Shown here: positions 1 to 6,037 of the stretch, piece by piece | Position numbering within the stretch: position 1 is the stretch's first letter | How the letters are laid out: every line of letters begins with the position of its first letter | From: an uncultured Bacteroides sp. | GTDB lineage: Bacteria; Bacteroidota; Bacteroidia; Bacteroidales; Bacteroidaceae | Length of the DNA stretch: 8,669 nt | Assembly (NCBI GenBank): GCA_905197435.1 | Contig: CAJJYX010000143.1 | Coordinates: forward strand, 1 to 8,669 | Reading direction: 5' to 3' | Notes under the pieces: generated by a model | What the model was told of the DNA's origin: nothing | Seen by the model: the letters and a program-made list of their open reading frames with translations, nothing else | Database searches by the model: none | Translations under genes and position numbers: made by a program

Positions 1-538
1 CGTCGCCACAGTCACCACAACCGCAGCTGCCGCAGCCGCAGCCGCCACCCATCATACGGGCTACTTCGGCAAGTTCTTCGTTCGTAGCCGGGCGGCTTTC
101 CACTACTTCTCCGGTGAAGTTCAAATCACAACCTGCGAGCGGATGGTTCATATCCATCACAATAACGTCTTCCTTTATTTCTACCACGCTTCCGTTGATG
201 CGTTGTCCCTCAGAAGTCATCAAAGGTATAACGGCACCTTCTACTACACGGTTACTGTCGAATTCTCCTTCTATCATGAAAATTTCTTTGGGAAGATCTA
301 TGATATGATCCTCGTCATATTCACCATAAGCTTCTGATGCAGGAATGGTAAAATCGAATCTGTCTCCTATTTCCAGATCTTTTATTTGAGTTTCAAATGG
401 TTCGAGAGTCATTCCCAGCCCTGAGATGAACTGAAAAGGATGTTCTATTGGCGCTTCTTCCGTGAAGTCTTTTTCTCCGTTTTCTATTGAGTACAGCTTA
501 TATGCTACGGTGATGTACTTGTTTTCTACTGTTTCCAT
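1..538 (-). CDS. slyD: SlyD-like FKBP-type peptidyl-prolyl cis-trans isomerase, C-terminus cut by window edge
   Basis: The frame opens at ATG 538-536 and stays open to the left edge, giving 179 residues without a stop. The family catalyses proline isomerisation, acts as a cytosolic folding chaperone and binds metal through a C-terminal tail. The SlyD layout is visible: an FKBP half (about residues 1-72, ending PASEAYGEYDE), an inserted flap domain (about 73-127, with LPKEIFM), then the returning FKBP strand with MNHPLAGCDLNFTGEVV (130-146). The tail is Gly/Cys-rich, with Cys at 167, 169, 172, 174 and 177, where E. coli SlyD has a His-rich tail; the rest lies outside the window. An AAAGGA about 10 bases upstream could serve as a ribosome binding site. 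The gene is divergent from the ilv operon and nothing suggests a functional link. The family call is firm; the symbol is by similarity. Confidence 0.9.
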   Translation of the reverse strand, partial: METVENKYITVAYKLYSIENGEKDFTEEAPIEHPFQFISGLGMTLEPFETQIKDLEIGDRFDFTIPASEAYGEYDEDHIIDLPKEIFMIEGEFDSNRVVEGAVIPLMTSEGQRINGSVVEIKEDVIVMDMNHPLAGCDLNFTGEVVESRPATNEELAEVARMMGGGCGCGSCGCGDCGD

Positions 539-593
539 TAATTTTTTGTCCTTTATTTAATTAGTAAATACTGTTTTTGAGTATTTGAAAAGA

Positions 594-625
594 CAAAGAT
601 ACGAATTATTTGTTTCGGGATGCAG
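594..625 (-). promoter_or_regulatory. Probable promoter for the slyD-like gene
   Basis: Read on the minus strand, 601-594 is TATCTTTG, a perfect match to the Bacteroides -7 element TAnnTTTG. It would start transcription roughly 50 bases before the ATG at 538. The expected TTTG -33 element 19-21 bases further upstream is not recognisable (around 622-625 the minus strand reads CTGC), so the call rests on one box only. Confidence 0.5.
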
Positions 626-657
626 AGAGTCTTTGGTAATTTTCAGATTATTAAGTG

Positions 658-712
658 GTTTCAGTTATAGGGAAATATACTTTTATTGACTACCCAAAGA
701 GTTTCAGTTATA
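658..712. repeat. Pair of 12-base direct repeats GTTTCAGTTATA
   Basis: Identical copies occupy 658-669 and 701-712. The 43-base offset is close to four helical turns, so both copies would lie on the same DNA face. TTTCAGATTA at 641-650 resembles the first part of the repeat. They lie between the two divergent promoters, so a regulator site is possible, but no known operator is recognised. Confidence 0.45.
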
Positions 713-793
713 ATCATTAGGTGATAAAATAGGATTTTAGAGCGGTATTTCCTTACGATTATTCATGTTTACCTTATTTTTTTCATCAATTTG

Positions 794-831
794 TTTGGAG
801 ATTATAAAAAAGCCCTTACCTTTGCAGCACG
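794..831 (+). promoter_or_regulatory. Bacteroides-type promoter of the ilv operon
   Basis: A TTTG -33 element at 794-797 is followed, after a 19-base spacer, by TACCTTTG at 817-824, which matches the -7 consensus TAnnTTTG exactly. The spacing falls in the usual range for the Bacteroides primary sigma factor. Transcription should start near 830-834, leaving a leader of about 25-30 bases before the leader-peptide ATG at 859. A second TTTG at 790-793 would give a 23-base spacer and is less likely. Confidence 0.8.
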
Positions 832-858
832 ATTGAAACAAAAAAGAAAAATTTAGTT

Positions 859-933
859 ATGAATCTACATACATCTATTAACCTGGCAGTCTTGCATATT
901 ATTCGCGTCGTGGTGGTGGCATCAAGAGCGTGA
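859..933 (+). CDS. ilvL: ilv leader peptide (24 aa, Ile/Leu/Val-rich)
   Basis: A short frame runs from ATG 859 to TGA 931-933. Of 24 residues, 11 are branched-chain: Leu 3, 9, 12; Ile 7, 14, 15; Val 11, 17, 18, 19, 20. The densest stretch is LHIIRVVVV at residues 12-20, with consecutive GTC-GTG-GTG-GTG codons; Leu3 is a CTA codon. It lies just downstream of the ilv promoter and just upstream of alternative antiterminator and terminator hairpins, so the likely role is to sense charged tRNA-Val, tRNA-Ile and tRNA-Leu through ribosome stalling rather than to yield a functional peptide. Its stop codon lies inside the 5' strand of the antiterminator. There is no Shine-Dalgarno site, only an A-rich upstream stretch, which is normal for Bacteroides. 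The symbol is by analogy with E. coli; there is no sequence homology to E. coli IlvL that I can claim. Confidence 0.85.
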   Translation: MNLHTSINLAVLHIIRVVVVASRA

Positions 934-989
934 GAAAGGTTTGTGTATGTATTCGTACGTTAGAAGATATTTTTTAAAGCCTTTCTCAC
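930..989 (+). promoter_or_regulatory. Antiterminator hairpin of the ilv attenuator
   Basis: Bases 930-942 pair with 977-989 in 13 consecutive pairs, one of them T940-G979. The core GTGAGAAAGG (930-939) is an exact reverse complement of CCTTTCTCAC (980-989). The 3' strand is almost the whole 5' arm of the terminator, so the two structures exclude each other. The 5' strand contains the leader stop codon (931-933). A ribosome at the stop would mask it and allow termination, while one stalled on the Val codons (907-918) would leave it free. A small hairpin (947-951 with 956-960, loop TTCG) can form in its loop. Confidence 0.8.
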
Positions 990-1010
990 TATGGTGGGAG
1001 AGGCTTTTTT
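976..1010 (+). terminator. Rho-independent attenuator terminator before ilvD
   Basis: The arms 976-989 and 994-1007 pair over 14 bases with two G-U pairs, around the four-base loop TATG (990-993). The T-run reaches 1010. This is a strong intrinsic terminator only about 20 bases before the ilvD start, which fits attenuation rather than termination of an upstream gene. The ATG at 991-993, in frame with ilvD, lies in the terminator loop. Confidence 0.9.
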
Positions 1011-1029
1011 ATTAAAAGGAGATTTGAAA

Positions 1030-2832
1030 ATGAAGCATCAGTTACGCAGTTCGTTCAGTACACAAGGTCGCCGTATGGCAGGAGCCCGTGCGTTGTGGGC
1101 GGCCAATGGCATGGAGAAGGAACAGATGGGGAAACCTATCATTGCTATAGTCAATTCGTTTACACAGTTTGTCCCCGGGCATGTACACCTGCATGAAATA
1201 GGACAGTTTGTTAAGGAAGAAATTGAAAAGCTGGGATGTTTTGCCGCAGAGTTCAATACCATTGCCATTGATGACGGTATTGCTATGGGACACGACGGTA
1301 TGCTTTATTCGCTGCCTTCAAGGGACATCATTGCTGATAGTGTGGAATATATGGTAAATGCCCATAAGGCGGATGCTATGGTTTGTATAAGCAACTGTGA
1401 TAAAATTACTCCGGGCATGCTGATGGCGGCTATGAGACTGAATATTCCGACTGTATTCGTTTCAGGTGGGCCGATGGAAGCCGGGGAGTGGAACGGGCAG
1501 CATCTGGATTTGATTGATGCCATGATTAAGTCTGCTGACGAAAGTGTAAGTGATAAAGAGGTGTCAGAGATTGAACGGCATGCTTGTCCTACATGTGGAT
1601 GCTGTTCGGGCATGTTTACCGCTAATTCCATGAATTGCCTGAATGAAGCGATTGGGTTGGCATTACCCGGTAATGGTACGATTGTGGCTACTCATGAAAA
1701 TCGTAAACAGCTGTTTAAAGATGCCGCCAAGCTGATTGTTGAGAATGCAACCAAATACTATGAAGAAGGGGATGAGAGCGTACTTCCACGCAGTATTGCT
1801 ACCCGTGAAGCATTTTTGAATGCCATGACGCTGGATATAGCCATGGGCGGTTCTACTAATACAGTACTTCATCTGTTGGCTGTGGCTCACGAAGCCGGAG
1901 TAGATTTCAAGATGGATGACATTGATATGCTGTCTCGTAAGACACCTTGTTTATGTAAGGTAGCTCCCAATACTCAGAAATACCATGTGCAGGACGTTAA
2001 TCGTGCCGGTGGTATTATTGCCATTATGAATGAGCTTGCCAAAGGAGGATTGGTAGACACGGATGTCCGTCGTGTGGATGGAATGAGCTTGGCTGAGGCG
2101 ATAGACAAATACAGTATTACCAGCCCGAATGTATGCAAGAAAGCAATAGAAAAATATTCCAGTGCTGCTGCAGGAAAGTTCAATTTGGTACTTGGCTCAC
2201 AAGACATATTGTATAAAGAACTCGATACGGATCGTGCAACCGGTTGTATCCGTGATTTAGAACATGCGTACAGTAAGGATGGTGGCTTGGCTGTTCTGAA
2301 AGGGAATATAGCCCAGGATGGCTGTGTCGTCAAGACTGCCGGAGTGGATGAAAGTATCTGGAAATTTGTGGGGCCGGCCAAGGTCTTTGACTCACAGGAG
2401 GCTGCGTGTGACGGTATATTAGGAGGTAAAGTTGTCAGTGGTGATGTAGTTGTTATTACCCATGAAGGACCTAAAGGTGGACCGGGTATGCAGGAAATGC
2501 TTTATCCCACTTCTTATATTAAATCTCGTCATTTGGGCAAGGAATGTGCACTGATTACTGATGGGCGCTTCAGTGGTGGTACTTCCGGACTGAGCATCGG
2601 ACATATTTCTCCTGAAGCAGCAGCCGGTGGCAACATCGGTAAAATTCAGGATGGAGACATTATTGAAATCAATATTCCGGAGCGCACTATCCATGTGAGA
2701 CTGACGGATGAGGAACTTGCCGCACGCCCTATGACTCCGGTAACCCGTAGTCGTGAAGTGTCCAAGGCCTTGAAGGCATATGCCAGCATGGTAAGTTCTG
2801 CCGACAAAGGGGCTGTGAGATTGATTGATTGA
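1030..2832 (+). CDS. ilvD: Dihydroxyacid dehydratase
   Basis: This enzyme dehydrates 2,3-dihydroxy-isovalerate and 2,3-dihydroxy-3-methylvalerate to the keto acids, the step before transamination to Val and Ile. The 600-residue protein resembles E. coli IlvD over its whole length. Visible motifs are [11 protein letters not shown] with metal-ligand Asp81, [10 protein letters not shown] with Cys123, [11 protein letters not shown] with Cys192 as the probable cluster ligand, and [10 protein letters not shown] with Ser515 as the likely catalytic base. The position of the third cluster Cys in plant-type [2Fe-2S] enzymes is NSFTQF here, so an oxygen-sensitive [4Fe-4S] cluster of the E. coli type is expected; that fits an anaerobe. 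I chose ATG 1030 over in-frame ATG 991 because 991 lies in the attenuator loop and AAAAGGAG (1014-1021) sits 8 bases before 1030. It is the first structural gene of the operon; ilvB follows after 39 bases. Confidence 0.97.
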   Translation: MKHQLRSSFSTQGRRMAGARALWAANGMEKEQMGKPIIAIVNSFTQFVPGHVHLHEIGQFVKEEIEKLGCFAAEFNTIAIDDGIAMGHDGMLYSLPSRDIIADSVEYMVNAHKADAMVCISNCDKITPGMLMAAMRLNIPTVFVSGGPMEAGEWNGQHLDLIDAMIKSADESVSDKEVSEIERHACPTCGCCSGMFTANSMNCLNEAIGLALPGNGTIVATHENRKQLFKDAAKLIVENATKYYEEGDESVLPRSIATREAFLNAMTLDIAMGGSTNTVLHLLAVAHEAGVDFKMDDIDMLSRKTPCLCKVAPNTQKYHVQDVNRAGGIIAIMNELAKGGLVDTDVRRVDGMSLAEAIDKYSITSPNVCKKAIEKYSSAAAGKFNLVLGSQDILYKELDTDRATGCIRDLEHAYSKDGGLAVLKGNIAQDGCVVKTAGVDESIWKFVGPAKVFDSQEAACDGILGGKVVSGDVVVITHEGPKGGPGMQEMLYPTSYIKSRHLGKECALITDGRFSGGTSGLSIGHISPEAAAGGNIGKIQDGDIIEINIPERTIHVRLTDEELAARPMTPVTRSREVSKALKAYASMVSSADKGAVRLID

Positions 2833-2871
2833 CAGTAATATCACCAGTACATCGTAAAAAGAAAACAATAG

Positions 2872-4566
2872 ATGGAAAACTTAATAACAGGCGCAGAAGC
2901 ATTGATGCGCTCTTTGGAACATCAGGGAGTAAAGACTATTTTCGGTTATCCGGGGGGAAGCATTATGCCGGTATTCGACGCCTTATACGACCACCGGGAT
3001 CATTTGAATCACATTTTGGTGCGTCATGAGCAGGGAGCAACCCATGCAGCGCAAGGTTTTGCACGCGTATCGGGTGAGGTTGGTGTGTGTTTGGTTACCA
3101 GTGGACCGGGCGCTACCAATACTGTCACGGGTATTGCAGATGCGATGATTGATAGTACTCCTATTGTGGTCATTGCCGGTCAGGTCGGAACGAATTTCTT
3201 AGGGACAGATGCATTTCAGGAAGTGGATTTGGTGGGCATTACACAGCCTATTACGAAATGGAGTTACCAGATTCGCCGTGCTGAAGATGTAGCCTGGGCA
3301 GTGGCTCGTGCTTTCTATGTGGCAAAGAGTGGGCGTCCGGGACCGGTAGTGCTGGATTTTGCTAAAAATGCTCAAGTGGAGAAAACAGAATACACCCCTA
3401 CTAAAGTGGATTATGTCCGTAGTTATCTTCCTGTTCCTGAAATGGTGCTGGAAGCTATACAACAAGCTGCAGAACTGATAAACAGTGCAGAACGCCCTTT
3501 GGTTCTGGTAGGGCAGGGTGTAGAATTGGGAGAAGCTCAACAAGAACTCCGTGCCTTTATAGAGAAAGCCGGATTGCCTGCTGGATGTACTTTATTGGGA
3601 CTTTCCGCTCTGCCTACAGGTCATCCTTTGAACAAAGGTATGTTGGGCATGCATGGTAATTTGGGACCGAATATTAATACAAATAAATGTGATGTCCTTA
3701 TCGCCGTAGGTATGCGCTTTGACGACCGTGTGACCGGCAAACTGGAAACATATGCTAAGCAGGCGAAGATTATCCATTTCGATATTGACCCTGCTGAAAT
3801 AGATAAGAATGTAAAAACTGATGTTGCTGTCTTGGGCGATTGCAAAGAGACGTTGCCTGCTGTTACCCGATTGCTGAAGCCAGCCAAACATCAGGAGTGG
3901 ATTGACAGTTTCCGGCAATACGAGGAAGTGGAGGAGGAGAAAGTAATCCGTCCGGAGTTACACCCGGCAGGAGAAGTGCTGAGTATGGGTGAGGTGATAC
4001 GTGCCGTAAGCGAGGCGACCAATAACGAGGCGATATTGGTGACTGATGTCGGTCAGAATCAGATGATGTCCGCTCGTTATTTCAAGTACAGCAAGGAGCG
4101 CAGCATTGTTACTTCCGGTGGTCTGGGTACCATGGGCTTCAGCCTTCCGGCTGCTATTGGCGCTACTTTCGGACGTCCGGACCGTACGGTCTGTGCATTC
4201 ATGGGAGATGGTGGATTACAGATGAATTTGCAGGAATTAGGCACTATTATGGAACAAAAGGCTCCGGTAAAGATGATTTTGTTGAACAATAATTTCTTGG
4301 GTAATGTTCGCCAATGGCAAGCAATGTTCTTCAATCATCGCTATTCGTTTACACCGATGATGAATCCGGATTATATGAAGATTGCCTCGGCATACGATAT
4401 TCCGGCACGCAGGGTAATAACTCGCGAAGAATTGGGAAAAGCGATTGATGAGATGATAGCAACAGATGGCCCGTTCCTGCTCGAAGCTTGTGTGGAGGAG
4501 GAAGGGAATGTAATGCCGATGACGCCTCCGGGTGGTTCGGTCAATCAGATGCTGTTGGAATGCTGA
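2872..4566 (+). CDS. ilvB: Acetohydroxyacid synthase, large catalytic subunit
   Basis: This enzyme joins two pyruvates to acetolactate, or pyruvate and 2-ketobutyrate to acetohydroxybutyrate, using thiamine diphosphate, FAD and Mg2+. At 564 residues it has the usual length. The three domains are in order: an N-terminal ThDP-binding domain (about 4-168) with FGYPGGS and catalytic Glu53 in RHEQGATHAAQG; a central FAD-binding domain (about 190-330) containing MRFDDRVTGK (281-290); and a C-terminal ThDP domain (about 385-540) with the metal motif GDGG (445-448) to NNN (472-474). NVRQWQ follows, with Trp482 at the herbicide-site tryptophan of the family. The start is preceded by an A-rich stretch without a Shine-Dalgarno site. 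The partner subunit IlvN is encoded next, after a 112-base repeat-bearing gap. Confidence 0.97.
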   Translation: MENLITGAEALMRSLEHQGVKTIFGYPGGSIMPVFDALYDHRDHLNHILVRHEQGATHAAQGFARVSGEVGVCLVTSGPGATNTVTGIADAMIDSTPIVVIAGQVGTNFLGTDAFQEVDLVGITQPITKWSYQIRRAEDVAWAVARAFYVAKSGRPGPVVLDFAKNAQVEKTEYTPTKVDYVRSYLPVPEMVLEAIQQAAELINSAERPLVLVGQGVELGEAQQELRAFIEKAGLPAGCTLLGLSALPTGHPLNKGMLGMHGNLGPNINTNKCDVLIAVGMRFDDRVTGKLETYAKQAKIIHFDIDPAEIDKNVKTDVAVLGDCKETLPAVTRLLKPAKHQEWIDSFRQYEEVEEEKVIRPELHPAGEVLSMGEVIRAVSEATNNEAILVTDVGQNQMMSARYFKYSKERSIVTSGGLGTMGFSLPAAIGATFGRPDRTVCAFMGDGGLQMNLQELGTIMEQKAPVKMILLNNNFLGNVRQWQAMFFNHRYSFTPMMNPDYMKIASAYDIPARRVITREELGKAIDEMIATDGPFLLEACVEEEGNVMPMTPPGGSVNQMLLEC

Positions 4567-4569
4567 GAT

Positions 4570-4671
4570 AATTACGAATTACAAATTACAAATTGCGAAT
4601 GAGTGAATACTTGGAGGCATTTGAATATTTGTAGTCGTAAATGGCAACTTTATAATTAGTAATTTGTAATA
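4570..4671. repeat. AT-rich heptad repeat with long inverted repeat between ilvB and ilvN
   Basis: From 4570 a seven-base unit repeats as AATTACG, AATTACA, AATTACA, AATTGCG, then decays (AATGAGT, to 4604). Near the right end GTAATTTGTAAT (4659-4670) is the exact reverse complement of ATTACAAATTAC (4578-4589), and further pairing extends inward to about 4599 and 4649. Because the left arm is periodic, the right arm can also pair one unit earlier, with one G-U pair. Two loosely similar 17-base stretches (4604-4620 and 4622-4638) lie in the loop. It looks like a small dispersed intergenic element or an mRNA hairpin separating ilvB from ilvN. There is no coding content and no T-run terminator. 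Confidence 0.65.
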
Positions 4672-4678
4672 AGAAAAC

Positions 4679-5242
4679 ATGGATAAGACATTATATACGA
4701 TTATTGTTCATTCGGAAAACTTTGCAGGTTTGCTGAATCAGGTGACGGCTGTGTTTACCCGTCGGCAGATAAACATCGAAAGTTTGAATGTATCGGCTTC
4801 CTCTATCAAGGGTGTGCATAAATATACCATTACCGCTTGGACGGACAAGGATACCATTGAAAAGGTAACCAAGCAGATTACCAAGAAAATAGATGTGTTG
4901 CAAGCTCATTATTTCACGGACGATGAGATTTACCAGCATGAGATTGCCCTTTATAAAATAACGACTCCTACATTGGAAGAAAAGCCGGAGGTGTCCAAAG
5001 TTATCCGTAAATACAATGCGCGTATTGTAGAGGTGAATGCTGTTTTCGCTATTGTAGAGAAGAATGGCATGAGTGAAGAGATATCCAGCCTTTATGAAGA
5101 GTTGCGCGAATTGGATTGCGTACTTCAGTTTGTCCGTTCAGGGCGTGTAGCCATTACGACCAGTTGCTTTGAACGTGTTAATGAATATTTGGCGACTCGT
5201 GAAGCAAAATATCGTCAAAGTAAAGAGCAAGAACTATTATGA
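4679..5242 (+). CDS. ilvN: Acetohydroxyacid synthase, small regulatory subunit
   Basis: This subunit binds IlvB, raises its activity and carries the valine feedback site. An N-terminal ACT domain (about residues 4-78) opens YTIIVHSENFAGLLNQV. The residues that matter for valine binding in E. coli IlvH (Asn11, Gly14, Asn29) align with Asn14, Gly17 and Asn32, the last in RQINIESLNV, so the enzyme is probably valine-sensitive (inference). A C-terminal AHAS small-subunit domain (about 88-170) follows, ending in FVRSGRVAITT. At 187 residues it is of the long IlvH/plant-like type, not the short E. coli IlvN type. The ATG at 4679 follows TAATAAGAAAAC. Its TGA overlaps the next gene's ATG (ATGA, 5239-5242), so the two are likely translationally coupled. 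Confidence 0.95.
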   Translation: MDKTLYTIIVHSENFAGLLNQVTAVFTRRQINIESLNVSASSIKGVHKYTITAWTDKDTIEKVTKQITKKIDVLQAHYFTDDEIYQHEIALYKITTPTLEEKPEVSKVIRKYNARIVEVNAVFAIVEKNGMSEEISSLYEELRELDCVLQFVRSGRVAITTSCFERVNEYLATREAKYRQSKEQELL

Positions 5243-5988
5243 GTGAAAACGACAAGATAGGTACTTATAAGTTTGTGGCCGAACCGTTTCATGTTGACTT
5301 TACCGGACGACTGACAATGGGAGTATTGGGCAACCATTTGTTGAATTGTGCAGGCTTTCATGCCAGTGACCGGGGATTTGGTATTGCTACATTGAATGAG
5401 GATAATTATACCTGGGTGTTGTCCCGCCTGGCTGTCGAATTGGATGAAATGCCTTATCAGTACGAAGATTTCTCCATTCAGACTTGGGTGGAAAATGTTT
5501 ATCGTCTTTTTACCGATCGTAATTTCGCTATTATCGATAAGATGGGCAGAAAGATAGGGTACGCACGTTCTGTGTGGGCGATGATTAGCATGAATACCCG
5601 TAAACCGGCAGATTTGTTGGCTCTTCACAGTGGTAGTATTGTAGATTATGTTTGCGATGAGCCATGTCCGATTGAAAAGCCTTCGCGGATAAAGGTGACT
5701 TCAAAGGAGCCGGCCGCTACTTTGGTAGCTAAATATAGCGATATTGACATCAATGGGCATGTGAACAGTATTCGTTATATTGAACATATTCTTGATTTGT
5801 TTCCGATAGAGATGTATAAAGAGAAGCGCATCCGTCGTTTTGAAATGGCATATGTAGCAGAGAGCTATTATGGAGATGAGTTGGCTTTGTTCATGGATGA
5901 TGCCGGCGGTGGCGTTTACGATGTGGAAGTGAAAAAGAATGGCAGTGAAGTGGTTTGCCGTTCTAAAGTGATATTTGTAGAGAAATAA
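5239..5988 (+). CDS. Acyl-ACP thioesterase, FatA/FatB-like
   Basis: The 249-residue protein matches the bacterial acyl-ACP thioesterase family, a cytosolic double-hotdog fold that releases free fatty acids from acyl carrier protein. The first hotdog spans about residues 8-140 and the second about 150-248. The second holds SDIDINGHVNSIRYIEHIL, giving the D-x-N-x-H motif Asp170, Asn172, His174, and Glu208 in VAESYYGDE. These correspond to the catalytic Asp/Asn/His/Glu set described for plant FatB; Ser209 stands where plant enzymes have Cys. I recall a B. thetaiotaomicron homologue with a solved structure, unverified here. The gene starts inside the ilvN stop codon (ATGA) and is followed by ilvC, so it is embedded in the ilv operon. 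A role in trimming branched-chain or ordinary acyl-ACP pools is inference; the acyl specificity cannot be read. Confidence 0.9.
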   Translation: MSENDKIGTYKFVAEPFHVDFTGRLTMGVLGNHLLNCAGFHASDRGFGIATLNEDNYTWVLSRLAVELDEMPYQYEDFSIQTWVENVYRLFTDRNFAIIDKMGRKIGYARSVWAMISMNTRKPADLLALHSGSIVDYVCDEPCPIEKPSRIKVTSKEPAATLVAKYSDIDINGHVNSIRYIEHILDLFPIEMYKEKRIRRFEMAYVAESYYGDELALFMDDAGGGVYDVEVKKNGSEVVCRSKVIFVEK

Positions 5989-6037
5989 ATAAATTTATCA
6001 ACGTTGGCGTAAGCCACAATAAAAATTAAAACAAAAA

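Larger units (their letters stand above)
539..858. other. Divergent intergenic region between slyD-like gene and ilv leader
   Basis: About 320 bases carry no convincing coding frame on either strand. The region is AT-rich. It contains the slyD-facing -7 box (594-601), a 12-base direct repeat GTTTCAGTTATA at 658-669 and 701-712 with a weaker relative at 641-650, and the ilv promoter (794-824). Between about 715 and 780 I see nothing specific. Confidence 0.7.

Noticed and set aside
114..337. Two overlapping 64-codon plus-strand frames.
   Set aside because: They are antisense to the slyD-like gene, resemble no family and have no promoter or ribosome binding site.
686..714. TTGACT, a 17-base spacer and TATAAT: a near-perfect E. 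coli sigma70 promoter pointing at ilvD.
   Set aside because: The Bacteroides primary sigma factor uses TTTG/TAnnTTTG, and a good promoter of that type lies at 794-824, directly upstream of the leader peptide. The E. coli-like match is probably chance in AT-rich DNA, although it overlaps the second direct repeat.
991..1029. In-frame upstream ATG that would extend IlvD by 13 residues.
   Set aside because: It sits in the loop of the attenuator terminator, and the extension has no counterpart in IlvD proteins I know. ATG 1030 has a Shine-Dalgarno site at proper spacing.
2829..3029. A 66-codon plus-strand frame overlapping the ilvD end and ilvB start.
   Set aside because: It is a shifted frame over the clearly coding ilvB start, and no protein family is recognisable.
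6005..6016. Small hairpin TGGC-GTAA-GCCA between the thioesterase and ilvC.
   Set aside because: Only four pairs with no T-run; too weak to call a terminator or processing site.
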